A model generated the notes under the pieces. The model was not told the origin of the DNA. It was given only the letters and a program-made list of their open reading frames with translations, and searched no databases. Below are positions 50,873-59,931 of a stretch of DNA of 64,000 bases, in pieces. Made by a program: the position numbers and the translations under genes. This DNA is from Bacillus_AD sp047238185 (GTDB taxonomy: Bacteria > Bacillota > Bacilli > Bacillales > DSM-1321), in NCBI RefSeq assembly GCF_047238185.1, contig NZ_JBDFMI010000001.1, positions 2,790,001 through 2,854,000 on the forward strand, read 5' to 3'. Position 1 is the first letter of the stretch. Each line of letters starts with the position of its first letter.

Positions 50873-51502
50873 ATGGAAAATGTAGTGCTGACTTATTTTA
50901 AAATCGAGAGTGAAGCCTTCCAAGCTTTATCGGAATTGCAAAAACTAAGTACATTTGATGAAAAAATCATTCTTTCTCAAGTTGCCCTTTTAAAAAAGGA
51001 CGATGGCCAAATTCTGCTGAAAGACAGTTTTGATACGGGGAAACGTACTTCTGACGATATATGGAAAGGCGGTTTGATCGGCGGTTTAGTAGGAATTCTT
51101 GGCGGGCCTCTTGTCTTTTTGCTGGGGATGGGCGTTGGTGCAGCTTTAGGAGCTGGAATAGACGCTGATGACATCGAAGAAGAGGATAGCCTTCTTCGCT
51201 CCGTCACATCTAGATTAAAAGATGGTGACGTAGCGATTATTGCCGTTGTACAGGAAACAACCGAAGCTTCCTATGACCGTGTGATGAATAAATTCGATAC
51301 GGTCACCATCCGCTATGATGCCAGCGTAATTCAAGACGAAGTAGAACATGCTAATGAAGTCCAGAATGAACTTCAAAAACAGGCAAAAGAAAAAATGAAG
51401 GAAAAACGCTCTGAAGAACGCCATGCAAAGATTGAAGAGTACCGCACAAAAATAAAACAGGAATTTGAAGAACTAAAGAAAAAGTGGACAAGTGAAGACT
51501 AA
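50873..51502 (+). CDS. DUF1269-like membrane-associated protein
   Basis: 209 residues. An N-terminal small alpha/beta part (VLTYFKIESEAFQALSELQK; VALLKKDDGQILL) precedes a glycine-rich hydrophobic hairpin (~64-92; GGLIGGLVGILGGPLVFLLG, then MGVGAALGAGI). A second alpha/beta part (DGDVAIIAVVQETTEASYD) and a long charged coiled-coil tail follow. This is the DUF1269 pattern; the function is unknown. The ATG is preceded by a weak site (GAGGGATTATC). It is monocistronic with a strong terminator. Confidence 0.8.
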   Translation: MENVVLTYFKIESEAFQALSELQKLSTFDEKIILSQVALLKKDDGQILLKDSFDTGKRTSDDIWKGGLIGGLVGILGGPLVFLLGMGVGAALGAGIDADDIEEEDSLLRSVTSRLKDGDVAIIAVVQETTEASYDRVMNKFDTVTIRYDASVIQDEVEHANEVQNELQKQAKEKMKEKRSEERHAKIEEYRTKIKQEFEELKKKWTSED

Positions 51503-51511
51503 TTCATTCTA

Positions 51512-51549
51512 TAAAACAGGCATCCCATTTTGGGATGCCTGTTTTTCCT
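51512..51549. terminator. Terminator between the DUF1269 gene and pepF
   Basis: AAACAGGCATCCC / GGGATGCCTGTTT stem followed by TTCC, between convergent genes. Confidence 0.9.
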
Positions 51550-51552
51550 TCT

Positions 51553-53364
51553 TTACAATAACTGTTCAAGCTCGGATAATCTCTCTTCAAACACTTTGAA
51601 GGCTTCCTCGATTGGTTCGGCTGTTGTCATATCCACACCAGCTTTCTTAAGGACTTCAATTGGATAATCTGAGCTACCTGCTTTCAGGAAATTAGAAATA
51701 TATCGGTCAACGGCAGGTTTTCCCTCTTCCAGAATCTGCTTGCTGAGAGCAGTAGCGGCAGAAAAACCAGTTGCATATTGATAAACATAGAAATTGTAAT
51801 AAAAATGAGGAATGCGGGCCCATTCTCTGCCGATTTCTTCATCAATGACAATATTGTCGCCAAAATATTTTTTGTTCAGTTTATAGTATTCTTCAGTTAA
51901 CGACTCTGCTGTCAACGCTTCCCCATTTTGGGCTTTTTTATGGATCAGTTGTTCGAATTCAGCAAACATTGTTTGGCGGAAAACCGTTCCTCTGAATCCT
52001 TCGAGATAATGATTCAATAAATAAATGCGTTTCTTGTCATCATCCACTGTTTTTAACAAGTAATCCGTAAGCAGGTTTTCATTGCACGTAGAAGCAACTT
52101 CCGCAACGAAGATACTGTAATCCCCATAAGTAAATGGCTGTGTATGTGTTGTATAGTAGCTGTGCACGGAATGGCCGAATTCATGCGCAAGCGTAAATAG
52201 ATTATTTACATCATCCTGCCAGTTCATCAAAATATACGGGTTGGTTCCATAAGAACCGGAAGAATAAGCTCCGCTCCGCTTGCCTTTGTTTTCATGGATA
52301 TCCACCCAGCGGTTCTCGAATCCTTCTTTCAGAACCCTATTATAGTCTTCTCCCAAAGGTGCCAACCCTTTAAGCACATAATCCTTGGCTTCTTCATATG
52401 TGACTTTCATTTTAATATCTTTCACCAAAGGAGTGTAAAGATCGTACATATGTACTTCGTCGACTCCCAACACTTTTTTGCGCAGATCGACATAACGATG
52501 CAGCAGGTGCAGATTTTCATTCACCGTTTTAACAAGATTATCATAAACGCTTTCAGGTATACTATTGGCGCTTAGCGCAGCTTGGCGGGCAGAATCGAAA
52601 TGTCTGATGTCAGCGTTGAAATTTTGCTTTTTCACTGTGCCTCCCAATGTGCTGGAGAACGTGTTTAAGAAACGGCCATATGTTTCATACGTTGCCATAA
52701 ACGCGTCTTTTCGTACTCTCCGGTCTTCACTTTCCAGCAAACGTCCGTATCGTCCATGCGTTACTTGGATTTCTTCCCCCTTCTCATCCTTAATGGCAGG
52801 GAATTCAAGGTCTGCATTATTAAGCATGCTGAACGTATTGCTTGAGGCGTCTAGCGCTTCTGAAGCCTGAGCCAACAATGCTTCCTCATTGGCAGACAAC
52901 ACATGCGGTCTTTGCTTATTGATTTCTTCGAGTGCATGCTTATAGAGCTCCAGTTCAGGCTTCTCTTTCACAAAATCTTCAATCTTGGATGCTTCGATTG
53001 ATAATATTTCCGGCACAATATAAGAAACTGAGCTTGCCGCTTGAGCATATAATGATTTAGCGCGGCCATCCATTGCCTGATAGAATGAATTAGCCGTATC
53101 TTGGTCGTGCCGCATATGTGAATATGCATACACTCGTCCAAGGCGCTCAAATACTGAATCTTGGTACTTCAATGCATTATATAATTGGTCTGCACTCTCT
53201 CCAAGCGTTCCCTGGAATGAGCCTGCTTTAGCCAATTCTTCCTTTACCGATTTATATTCTTCTTCCCATCGTTCATCTGTTTCAAATATATCTTCCAATT
53301 TCCATGTATCTTCTATTTTCAGGTCGCTTCTATTAGGTAATGCTGCAGTCTTTGCTTCTGACAT
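51553..53364 (-). CDS. pepF: Oligoendopeptidase F (PepF)
   Basis: 603 residues, M3B metallopeptidase. The zinc motif HEFGH lies in FTLAHEFGHSVHSYYT, and a downstream glutamate ligand falls in YSIFVAEVASTCNENLLTDY. It is cytosolic and degrades short peptides of 7-17 residues; in B. subtilis excess YjbG affects sporulation phosphorelay peptides. The ATG at 53364 has GGAGG 8 bp upstream; an in-frame start 5 codons earlier is not used. It is ~90 bp after coiA on the same strand, the same neighbour as in B. subtilis. Confidence 0.96.
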   Translation of the reverse strand: MSEAKTAALPNRSDLKIEDTWKLEDIFETDERWEEEYKSVKEELAKAGSFQGTLGESADQLYNALKYQDSVFERLGRVYAYSHMRHDQDTANSFYQAMDGRAKSLYAQAASSVSYIVPEILSIEASKIEDFVKEKPELELYKHALEEINKQRPHVLSANEEALLAQASEALDASSNTFSMLNNADLEFPAIKDEKGEEIQVTHGRYGRLLESEDRRVRKDAFMATYETYGRFLNTFSSTLGGTVKKQNFNADIRHFDSARQAALSANSIPESVYDNLVKTVNENLHLLHRYVDLRKKVLGVDEVHMYDLYTPLVKDIKMKVTYEEAKDYVLKGLAPLGEDYNRVLKEGFENRWVDIHENKGKRSGAYSSGSYGTNPYILMNWQDDVNNLFTLAHEFGHSVHSYYTTHTQPFTYGDYSIFVAEVASTCNENLLTDYLLKTVDDDKKRIYLLNHYLEGFRGTVFRQTMFAEFEQLIHKKAQNGEALTAESLTEEYYKLNKKYFGDNIVIDEEIGREWARIPHFYYNFYVYQYATGFSAATALSKQILEEGKPAVDRYISNFLKAGSSDYPIEVLKKAGVDMTTAEPIEEAFKVFEERLSELEQLL

Positions 53365-53454
53365 TCTGTATTCCTCCACATCTAAGATTTCTTTGGTACT
53401 TCTATAGTACCAATTATACTATTAATTCTGTACTTTCATCAGATTTCCTGCATC

Positions 53455-54678
53455 TTATTTGATATGTGCCTTTTTAGTGTATGACTGTTCCTCTTTTTTC
53501 ATGAGATTATTATAGAGATTAGGCAGTTTTTTATAGAAAGTTTGTTCTTCCCCCATATTAGCTGGATTAAAGAGAGACAATGGCCTCAATATCTGAAAAA
53601 CATCGCCTGTTTCAGAATGTACTACACCTAATTCTATAAGTGCAAACAAATACATATCTGCCGGAACAAAAGGATTGATAGCTGGATAAAAAGGCAAGGG
53701 GCGCAAATTGATTTTCCCTTCCCTTATTAAGGATAAAGCGCCAATGCGCCATTCCTGTATAGTAAACACATCGCCGATATCCCTTGGATAAAGATTTTTA
53801 CGGAAAAGCCAGTATTGCCATTCTACCGAGTGTGTTTCATACAGATGGCCATATGGAATCGGAAGCCCAATTTCCAAAGGAAAAGTGGCTGGATTCAATC
53901 CTGCTTTATAGATGGAAAGAAAAAACGGGTCAGACACAGCAGAACTCCTGCAGGCATACATACGCCAAGCCTTCATTTTGTGAGCCCAGGAAAAAGTGGG
54001 ATAAACAAGGGAATGGTAAGGAAGAATAAGTTGTTGGAGTGAGGATGCAGCCAAAGACAGTTTATAGGAAGTTGAAAAGGTTGTTGCGGAAGAAAAAGGA
54101 ATCATATGCGGCAAAAAAATCAATTCCAAATTCTTTGGGGATAAAAATATGGCTTGCGGCCGGGCCAGGGAACCTCGTATCGCGGTCCAAATAAACGAAG
54201 GGACTGAAAATTCATTATGCCTTCTTTGCTTGCATAAATCGTTATGGAAAATCCATATCGTTTCCATTCCTTTCTTTTTATAGCCCAATGTCCTCCGCTT
54301 CACTTCGTCCGATGAAATAATCGAGCATTGGAATTCGATGGCGTACTTTTTCCCCTGTATTTCTGCATACAAATCTGTCCGCTGCTTTATATCCGGAATA
54401 TACAACTCCAACTGGACATGGATGCCTTGATCTTTTAGCCAAGAAAAGAGACTTTGTTTTCCTTCTATATGGCGGTTTGATTCTCCTTCCGCCGATACTG
54501 TACAGTTTCCTCCTGCCTTATGGGCAAAATGAGGAATCACTTTCCGGCCCGCCTTAAGGATCACCTCCCCTCCGCAGCCAGGACAGTAGTGCGGCAGTGG
54601 CCGGTAAGACTGTACAAGTTGCCGGTTACTATTCAGGAGATTTGTTTGTCGGCCTGAAGCATTTAATGCAATCAGCAA
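53455..54678 (-). CDS. coiA: CoiA, competence protein
   Basis: 407 residues. The N-terminal CPGCGGEVILKAGRKVIPHF, then AHKAGGNC, is a Cys2-His-Cys motif. A PD-(D/E)XK-type nuclease core follows (YIPDIKQRTDLYAEIQGKKY, then AIEFQCS, with D...E-x-Q/K). The C-terminal half has no named domain. CoiA is competence-induced and promotes transformation after DNA uptake, probably with RecA. The start is TTG with AAGGAGGGG upstream. The same CxxC-H-C pattern occurs in the YjcD helicase at 28477. Confidence 0.93.
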   Translation of the reverse strand: MLIALNASGRQTNLLNSNRQLVQSYRPLPHYCPGCGGEVILKAGRKVIPHFAHKAGGNCTVSAEGESNRHIEGKQSLFSWLKDQGIHVQLELYIPDIKQRTDLYAEIQGKKYAIEFQCSIISSDEVKRRTLGYKKKGMETIWIFHNDLCKQRRHNEFSVPSFIWTAIRGSLARPQAIFLSPKNLELIFLPHMIPFSSATTFSTSYKLSLAASSLQQLILPYHSLVYPTFSWAHKMKAWRMYACRSSAVSDPFFLSIYKAGLNPATFPLEIGLPIPYGHLYETHSVEWQYWLFRKNLYPRDIGDVFTIQEWRIGALSLIREGKINLRPLPFYPAINPFVPADMYLFALIELGVVHSETGDVFQILRPLSLFNPANMGEEQTFYKKLPNLYNNLMKKEEQSYTKKAHIK

Positions 54679-54878
54679 GATTTACCCCTCCTTTTTCATT
54701 TATTGATCTTATTCGACATCATCCACTAAATCCCTTTACGGCAAAATCATTATTTTACTTATCTGAAATTCACACTATTTAATACAGTTACAGAGAATGT
54801 AAAAGTCCTAAACACTAATAAAAAGTGAATACATTCCGCTCCAATGGCGGGGACAAAAAAAGAATAGGAGAATGTCCG

Positions 54879-55286
54879 ATGAATTTTTATATAGCTTCCA
54901 GCTTTGCTAATATCCCGGATGTCAGGTATATGTCTACAAAGTTAAAGCAAGCAGGCTTGAAGCATTCCTACGATTGGACTCTAAATAATCGCGCAGATAC
55001 CATTGAAAAACTGATTTCTATCGGCCAAGCTGAAAAAAAAGCAGTGGAGGATTCGGACTTTTTCATCCTTTTATTGCCTGCCGGTCCTGGAAGCCATATT
55101 GAATTAGGAATGGCCCTTTCATTAGACAAGCAGATTTTTATTTGCGCGCCCTCCGCTTCCTATTTTCAATTTGAAAAGACAACCACATTCTATCATCTTC
55201 CCTGCTTATGCCTTTTGGATGGAGATATTGCCTTCCTTACCGAATCCATTCTTAACCGTTTAGCCACTAAAGCGGATAGCGACTGA
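54879..55286 (+). CDS. Nucleoside 2-deoxyribosyltransferase-like protein
   Basis: 135 residues. The pattern is FYIASSFANIPDVRYMSTKL (start), HSYDWTLNNR, then EDSDFFILLLPAGPGSHIELGMA. The last part carries the catalytic-type glutamate (HIELG) of the nucleoside 2-deoxyribosyltransferase-like fold. Such proteins transfer or hydrolyse deoxyribose-base bonds, and several act on modified or odd nucleotides. The ATG at 54879 follows GGAG; an earlier in-frame ATG lacks a site. It is divergent from coiA. Confidence 0.8.
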   Translation: MNFYIASSFANIPDVRYMSTKLKQAGLKHSYDWTLNNRADTIEKLISIGQAEKKAVEDSDFFILLLPAGPGSHIELGMALSLDKQIFICAPSASYFQFEKTTTFYHLPCLCLLDGDIAFLTESILNRLATKADSD

Positions 55287-55337
55287 TTACCAGCGATACG
55301 CTTAAAAAGGGGCACTGGCAACCTTTTTTATCTCACA

Positions 55338-55370
55338 CAAAAAGGATAACCATTTAAGGCTATCCTTTTA
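55338..55370. terminator. Terminator between the deoxyribosyltransferase-like gene and cls
   Basis: AAAAGGATA-CC / GG-TATCCTTTT stem with a 6-nt loop, between convergent genes. Confidence 0.85.
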
Positions 55371-55377
55371 TCTTCTC

Positions 55378-56889
55378 TCATAATAATGGTGATAAAAGCC
55401 GGCATGTTGATTCCAAAACCCTGGTCCCAATATGGCGGGTTTTGAAAGATTCCGGGGTAAGTGCTTGTGAGGAACGCAAATCCTCTTCAAAGTCTTCCAC
55501 CAATTTTTGAGTGGAACCCGTTCGGTATAAAAAGGCATTCACCTCAAAGTTCAAATGAAAACTTCTCATATCCATGTTAGCAGTGCCGATAGAAGCCAAT
55601 TCGCGGTCAACAATGACAATTTTGCTGTGCATGAATCCATTTTCATACTGAAAAACCTTTACTCCTGCATCTAATAAGTCCGGAAAATAGGAGCGGGATG
55701 CATGCCAAACAATTTTCTTATCAGGGTTCATCGGTACAAGAAGGCGGACATCAATTCCACTTAACGCGGCCACTTTTAAGGCTGTAAAAATATCTTCATC
55801 AGGAATAAAGTACGGAGACGCAATCCACACTGATTCCTTAGCTGAAGTGATCATTGAAAAAAAGATATTCTTAATGACACTCCATTCATTATCAGGACCT
55901 CCAGCAATCATTTGGACCCCGCCATGGTTATGTTCAAGCGCCACACTTCTAGGAAGATAGGCATCCGTTAAAAAACTATGATTTGTACTATAATACCAAT
56001 CTTGCAAAAAAATAAGCTGTAATGAACGGACAGCCTCTCCCTTAGCCATCAAATGGGTGTCCCGCCAAAAACCGAAATGCTCGTCGCGTCCTAAATATTC
56101 ATCTCCTATATTTAAACCGCCTACAAATCCGACGTCCCCATCAATCACCACTATCTTCCGATGATTCCGGAAATTCGCTTTACTATTTAGGAAAGGCATA
56201 CGGACTGGGCCAAATCGGGCTACTTCGATCCCCCCATTGCGTAAATCATCCAAATAAGAGCGCGGCAACGTCCATGCGCCAACAGCATCATACATGAAGC
56301 GCACTTTAACACCCTGGCTTGCACGTTCAAGAAGCACCTTCTTAATATCTCTGCCAATATGGTCATCACGGACAATATAGTATTCCATGTGGATATGATG
56401 CTTCGCTTTCTTCAATTCTTCAATAATCGCCGAAAACGTTTCATTTCCATTTGTAAGAATCTTTGTTTCTGTCGCAAAGGAAATAGGGCTGTTCCCTAGA
56501 TTTTGCGCCAGTTCAATCAAATTGCGCTGATGTTCCCCCATCATTTCCTTTCTTTCATTATTGATTTCCTTTCCTTCTTTATTTTTCAGAAAGGTCTGTT
56601 TATCAAGGAAATATTTACGTCGATATTTTCTTTCCTTGCGGTAATTTCTCCCGAACAATAAATAAAAGATAAAGCCTAAAAGAGGAAAAGCCCCAAAGAC
56701 CACGAGCCAAGTCAACGTCTGTGTCGGATGCCTGTTTTCCAGGAAAATCACAATGCCGACCACAATGGCAGCAATAGATATCAGTATACTGAAAACACTG
56801 AACAAATTCGTATGTACATAATCTTCGATTAAAAACCAAACCCCGGCAATCAAAGCCAGGAAAATAATGATGCGAACCGTATTTTTCAT
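55378..56889 (-). CDS. cls: Cardiolipin synthase (Cls)
   Basis: 503 residues. Two N-terminal membrane helices (~3-60) precede two phospholipase D domains with HKD motifs: HRKIVVIDGDVGFVGGLNIG near residue 243 and HSKIVIVDRELASIGTANMD near 423. It joins two phosphatidylglycerol molecules into cardiolipin and glycerol. In this family the histidines form a phosphatidyl-enzyme intermediate. The start at 56889 has a GGGGTGG upstream. It lies between mecA and coiA, replacing the B. subtilis spacing; monocistronic. Confidence 0.95.
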   Translation of the reverse strand: MKNTVRIIIFLALIAGVWFLIEDYVHTNLFSVFSILISIAAIVVGIVIFLENRHPTQTLTWLVVFGAFPLLGFIFYLLFGRNYRKERKYRRKYFLDKQTFLKNKEGKEINNERKEMMGEHQRNLIELAQNLGNSPISFATETKILTNGNETFSAIIEELKKAKHHIHMEYYIVRDDHIGRDIKKVLLERASQGVKVRFMYDAVGAWTLPRSYLDDLRNGGIEVARFGPVRMPFLNSKANFRNHRKIVVIDGDVGFVGGLNIGDEYLGRDEHFGFWRDTHLMAKGEAVRSLQLIFLQDWYYSTNHSFLTDAYLPRSVALEHNHGGVQMIAGGPDNEWSVIKNIFFSMITSAKESVWIASPYFIPDEDIFTALKVAALSGIDVRLLVPMNPDKKIVWHASRSYFPDLLDAGVKVFQYENGFMHSKIVIVDRELASIGTANMDMRSFHLNFEVNAFLYRTGSTQKLVEDFEEDLRSSQALTPESFKTRHIGTRVLESTCRLLSPLL

Positions 56890-57025
56890 TTATCCACCCC
56901 AAATATTCATCTTGCCAATTACGATATATATACCCATTTTTTCTTATTATTCAGCAAAAGGCAAGAAAATATATAGGAGAAGCTAAAATGGAGTTGTTGC
57001 CAATCGTTTTCTCATCTCAAATCCA

Positions 57026-57058
57026 AATGAGCCGGTTTCTAAACGAAACCGGCTCATT
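57026..57058 (-). terminator. Terminator after mecA
   Basis: AATGAGCCGGTTTC / GAAACCGGCTCATT, a perfect 14-bp stem with a 5-nt loop. Confidence 0.85.
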
Positions 57059-57068
57059 ACTAGATCCT

Positions 57069-57746
57069 TTATGCGAAATAGTGCTGAATGGTCTGGAAAA
57101 CATCCTCTTCAATGACTAATTTACCGTATTCCTGCAAGCGGTGAATAGTCAAAGCAGATTCTGTTCCATATTCCAAAAGGATACTTAGAGTATTATCAAC
57201 AATCTCTTCATCTTCTACATCTTCATCAAATTCAACGAATAAGTAATATTTATTATCATATGCATAAAGTGATGACCGGAAACCTTCGAGGGATTTGCAC
57301 TTGCTTAAAGAGATAAGGTCCTCAAAATCCTGGAAAACAATCATACATTCAAGTACATCTAATTCATACTCTGTAGATTCTTCCCCATCCTCTTCCGTCT
57401 TAACTTGAAAATGCTGGTCAAGAAGAGATTCAATCCGCTCATCGACTGGAATATCCTTGACTTTATCGTCACCTAAAGGCAATTCAATTTTTTGCCCATC
57501 TTTTGTGAATTGGGCTTTCGTAACCATAATCTCCAACCCTTTATCCATTGCTTGGACCTGAATCCATAAAGGGCCCTCAACCGCAAACTCTTCTTCATGA
57601 TGAATTTCATCCATCATTTCCCAAAATAATTCTTCACTTCGGTCACGATTGTACCAGATTTCGTCGCGATCAAAGCCTCTTTCTTCAATATCCATATAAG
57701 AAATGTAAAATTTTACCGTATTTTCATTAATTCTTTCAATTTCCAT
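57069..57746 (-). CDS. mecA: MecA, ClpC adaptor protein
   Basis: 225 residues, the usual length. An N-terminal target-binding domain (MEIERINENTVKFYISYMDI; ERGFDRDEIWYNRDRSEELF) and an acidic linker (~90-125) precede the C-terminal ClpC-activating domain (ECMIVFQDFEDLISLSKCKS ... YLFVEFDED). MecA hands ComK, ComS and other targets to ClpCP and keeps competence off outside its time. AGGGGA precedes the ATG. It stands with coiA and spx nearby, the conserved competence-control block. Confidence 0.96.
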   Translation of the reverse strand: MEIERINENTVKFYISYMDIEERGFDRDEIWYNRDRSEELFWEMMDEIHHEEEFAVEGPLWIQVQAMDKGLEIMVTKAQFTKDGQKIELPLGDDKVKDIPVDERIESLLDQHFQVKTEEDGEESTEYELDVLECMIVFQDFEDLISLSKCKSLEGFRSSLYAYDNKYYLFVEFDEDVEDEEIVDNTLSILLEYGTESALTIHRLQEYGKLVIEEDVFQTIQHYFA

Positions 57747-58112
57747 AAATCCCCTCTCCCTTCTGTTTAAGTATTGTTTGAAGGGAATTACCCCCAGTAA
57801 AAGTGAGCCGAGTCTTAATCATATTGTACCCTTTATACAAATGAGCTAACCATCTATTGTTCTATCTTTATTTTATGATAAAAATGAAGAGAAGGAAAAC
57901 AAAATGCAGATATTTTATAAAAACAAACACCAGCCTAAATGTTTCTCTCATTTTACATAAAGGAAGCATACATTTCAAGAATAACCAACAATCATGAAAA
58001 AAGCGGGGTTGTAAATATTTTAATTTTCTAACTATTATGTTATTATATGTTAACTACAATAAAAATACCCATAAGTTCCTGTACTATTTTAAATAGGAGG
58101 ATGATGCTCTTT
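57747..58112. other. Intergenic region between mecA and the GNAT gene, 366 bp
   Basis: AT-rich divergent spacer. I see no gene of convincing size. An 18-codon frame at 57904 has only a weak site and is not called. Confidence 0.5.
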
Positions 58113-58664
58113 ATGAAGGATGGAATGCATCTTGTAAGGCCGTCGCTCCATTTAAGAACTGCCTACATATCCTATTTTGAGGAATGGGCCGCCACAGGTG
58201 AAAGCATGATTCCAGCTGCTTCAGCATGTGATCCCTCCGATTTCCGCGCCTTTATCGAAAAAATACAAAATGCAGAAAAAGGAGTTGGAATTCCTGAACA
58301 TTGGGTCACCGACTCCATGTTTTGGCTTATGGACGAACATGAAGGCATCATCGGCATTATATGCATACGCCATAGCTTGACCATTCCTTTATTGAATACA
58401 GGCGGCCATATAGGCTATGGAATCAGGCCTAGCCAAAGAAAAAAAAGGTACGCAACTTACATGCTCCACCTTGCACTGGAAGAGGCAAAAAAACTTGGCC
58501 TTCCCAAAGTATTGATTACCTGTGACGCAGCCAATACCGGATCAGAAAAAGTAATACGGTCCAATGGCGGACAAGAAGACCACCCCTTTATAGAAGAAAA
58601 CGGGAACATAGTAAAACGTTTCTGGATAGATTTAAAAGAGGAAAATGCCTGGCCAAAGGCGTAA
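58113..58664 (+). CDS. GNAT-family N-acetyltransferase
   Basis: 183 residues. GNAT features are HEGIIGIICIRHSLTIPLLN, then IGYGIRPSQRKKRYATYMLHLAL with the acetyl-CoA loop RPSQRKKRYA, and VLITCDAANTGSEKVIRSNG near the end. The acceptor is unknown. The start is uncertain: AGGAGG at 58097 is immediately before two ATGs (too close) and ~12 bp before the ATG at 58113, which is used here. It lies between the competence regulators mecA and spx but is convergent with spx. Confidence 0.82.
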   Translation: MKDGMHLVRPSLHLRTAYISYFEEWAATGESMIPAASACDPSDFRAFIEKIQNAEKGVGIPEHWVTDSMFWLMDEHEGIIGIICIRHSLTIPLLNTGGHIGYGIRPSQRKKRYATYMLHLALEEAKKLGLPKVLITCDAANTGSEKVIRSNGGQEDHPFIEENGNIVKRFWIDLKEENAWPKA

Positions 58665-58720
58665 GGAGGAGGCAAAAATCCTCTACACACTATTCCAACA
58701 AGATCATTTCCTAAAAAACA

Positions 58721-58752
58721 AAAAAATACCCTTAGCTATAGGGCCAAGGGAT
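58721..58752 (-). terminator. Terminator after spx
   Basis: CCCTTGGC / GCTAAGGG stem; on the minus strand it is followed by TATTTTTTTG. Confidence 0.75.
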
Positions 58753-58761
58753 CCGTCTATA

Positions 58762-59157
58762 TTAATTAACCATTTTTTGCGCTTCACGTAATTGATAGGT
58801 ACGTACTTTTCTTGGAAGAAATCTACGAATTTCATCTTCATTATATCCAACCTGTAATCTTTTTTCATCCAAAATAATCGGTCTTCTTAAAAGGCCAGGA
58901 TTTTCTTTGATGAGTCTATAAAGTCTTTGTAAAGGCAAAGACTCTAAGTTCACATTTAATTTTTGGAATGTTTTGGAACGGGTAGAAATGATTTCATCCG
59001 TACCATCTTCAGTCATGCGCAATATTTCTTTTATCTCTTCTATTGATAGAGATTCAGAAAAAATATTTCTTTCCACATATGGTATGTTATGTTCTTCCAG
59101 CCAAGCTTTTGCCTTCCGGCATGATGTACAGCTCGGTGATGTATATAGTGTTACCAT
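58762..59157 (-). CDS. spx: Spx, redox-sensing RNA polymerase regulator
   Basis: 131 residues, the exact Spx length. ArsC-like fold with the redox switch CTSC (LYTSPSCTSCRKAKAWLEEH), IFSESLSIEEIKEIL, and the C-terminal Clp-recognition end. Disulfide-stressed Spx binds the RNA polymerase alpha C-terminal domain and turns on thiol-protection genes; when reduced it is degraded by ClpXP with SpxH (gene at 49073). The ATG at 59157 has GGGGAG 8 bp upstream. A TATAAT at about 59276-59271 is a probable -10. It is monocistronic. Confidence 0.96.
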   Translation of the reverse strand: MVTLYTSPSCTSCRKAKAWLEEHNIPYVERNIFSESLSIEEIKEILRMTEDGTDEIISTRSKTFQKLNVNLESLPLQRLYRLIKENPGLLRRPIILDEKRLQVGYNEDEIRRFLPRKVRTYQLREAQKMVN

Positions 59158-59687
59158 GCTATCCACTCCCCTTGTTATAGAATCTTAGATCTATGATTGG
59201 GAAAACTTTTCCATTCATGACACAAACATGCTAAATTGAAATAACTTTTAAAAAGAAATTTCTACAGTTTATTATACATCAATTATTCACAAAATGAACA
59301 CTTTTTTTGAAAAATATTAAAATATTCTCAAAGCCTTAATAGATTAGTATTTCAATACCTTTCATTCCTTTAATTTGACCGAAATAAAGGATTCCCAAAC
59401 AAAATATGGATAAAATCTACAGAGACTTTAGACTTATTTATCATAATTTATCCATATATTAATATAACTTTTTTCACATTTTCTTTTTGTGTCTATGTAA
59501 TATAAATACCCGAATAGGAGATTTGTAAACCTTTTTGCTCATTAAATATAAAAATATAGAAATCGCTAAAACAACTATTTGTTAGGGGTTAAAAAAGAGT
59601 TCATAGACCGTTTATCTGAAATACAGATTCACTATAATCATATTTCTATTTAATCGGAATACAATGCATTATATAGGAGGTATTAAA
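59158..59687. other. Divergent region between spx and a small membrane protein gene, 530 bp
   Basis: Very AT-rich. It holds the presumed spx promoter (minus-strand TATAAT ~59271-59276) and a plus-strand TATAAT near 59634. No gene is seen; its length suggests several promoters, as known for spx. Confidence 0.5.
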
Positions 59688-59879
59688 ATGAACGAGTATA
59701 TATTCGATTTATTGCTGACAGCTGTTCTCATTATTGGCTTAACAGCATTAAATGGTGTAATCAGCAATACAATTGGAGAAAAGTTATTCCGCAGCAAAAA
59801 AAGGCATGTCCACCGTATGGCCTCCTTAAACACACAGGAAGGTTGGGGCCTATCAGGAGGCAAGGCCGACAGAGACTAG
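59688..59879 (+). CDS. Small membrane protein, 63 aa
   Basis: 63 residues. A single N-terminal membrane helix (IFDLLLTAVLIIGLTALNGV) is followed by ISNTIGEKLFRSKKRHVHRM, a basic cytoplasmic segment, and a short polar tail. I do not recognise a family. AGGAGG lies 7 bp before the ATG at 59688, so an ATG eight codons earlier is rejected. It sits between spx and the opp operon and is followed by a strong bidirectional terminator. Confidence 0.7.
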   Translation: MNEYIFDLLLTAVLIIGLTALNGVISNTIGEKLFRSKKRHVHRMASLNTQEGWGLSGGKADRD

Positions 59880-59898
59880 CGACCCAAAACCATCACGA

Positions 59899-59931
59899 TG
59901 CAAAAAAAGGCCTGAATGGCCTTTTTTCTAT
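59899..59931. terminator. Terminator between the 63-aa gene and oppF
   Basis: AAAAAAGGCC / GGCCTTTTTT stem with a 5-nt loop. It ends the opp operon from the minus strand as well. Confidence 0.9.

Noticed and set aside
57904..57960. 18-codon frame with AGGAAAA upstream
   Set aside because: Too short, weak site, and no resemblance to a known peptide such as ComS; kept only as a note.
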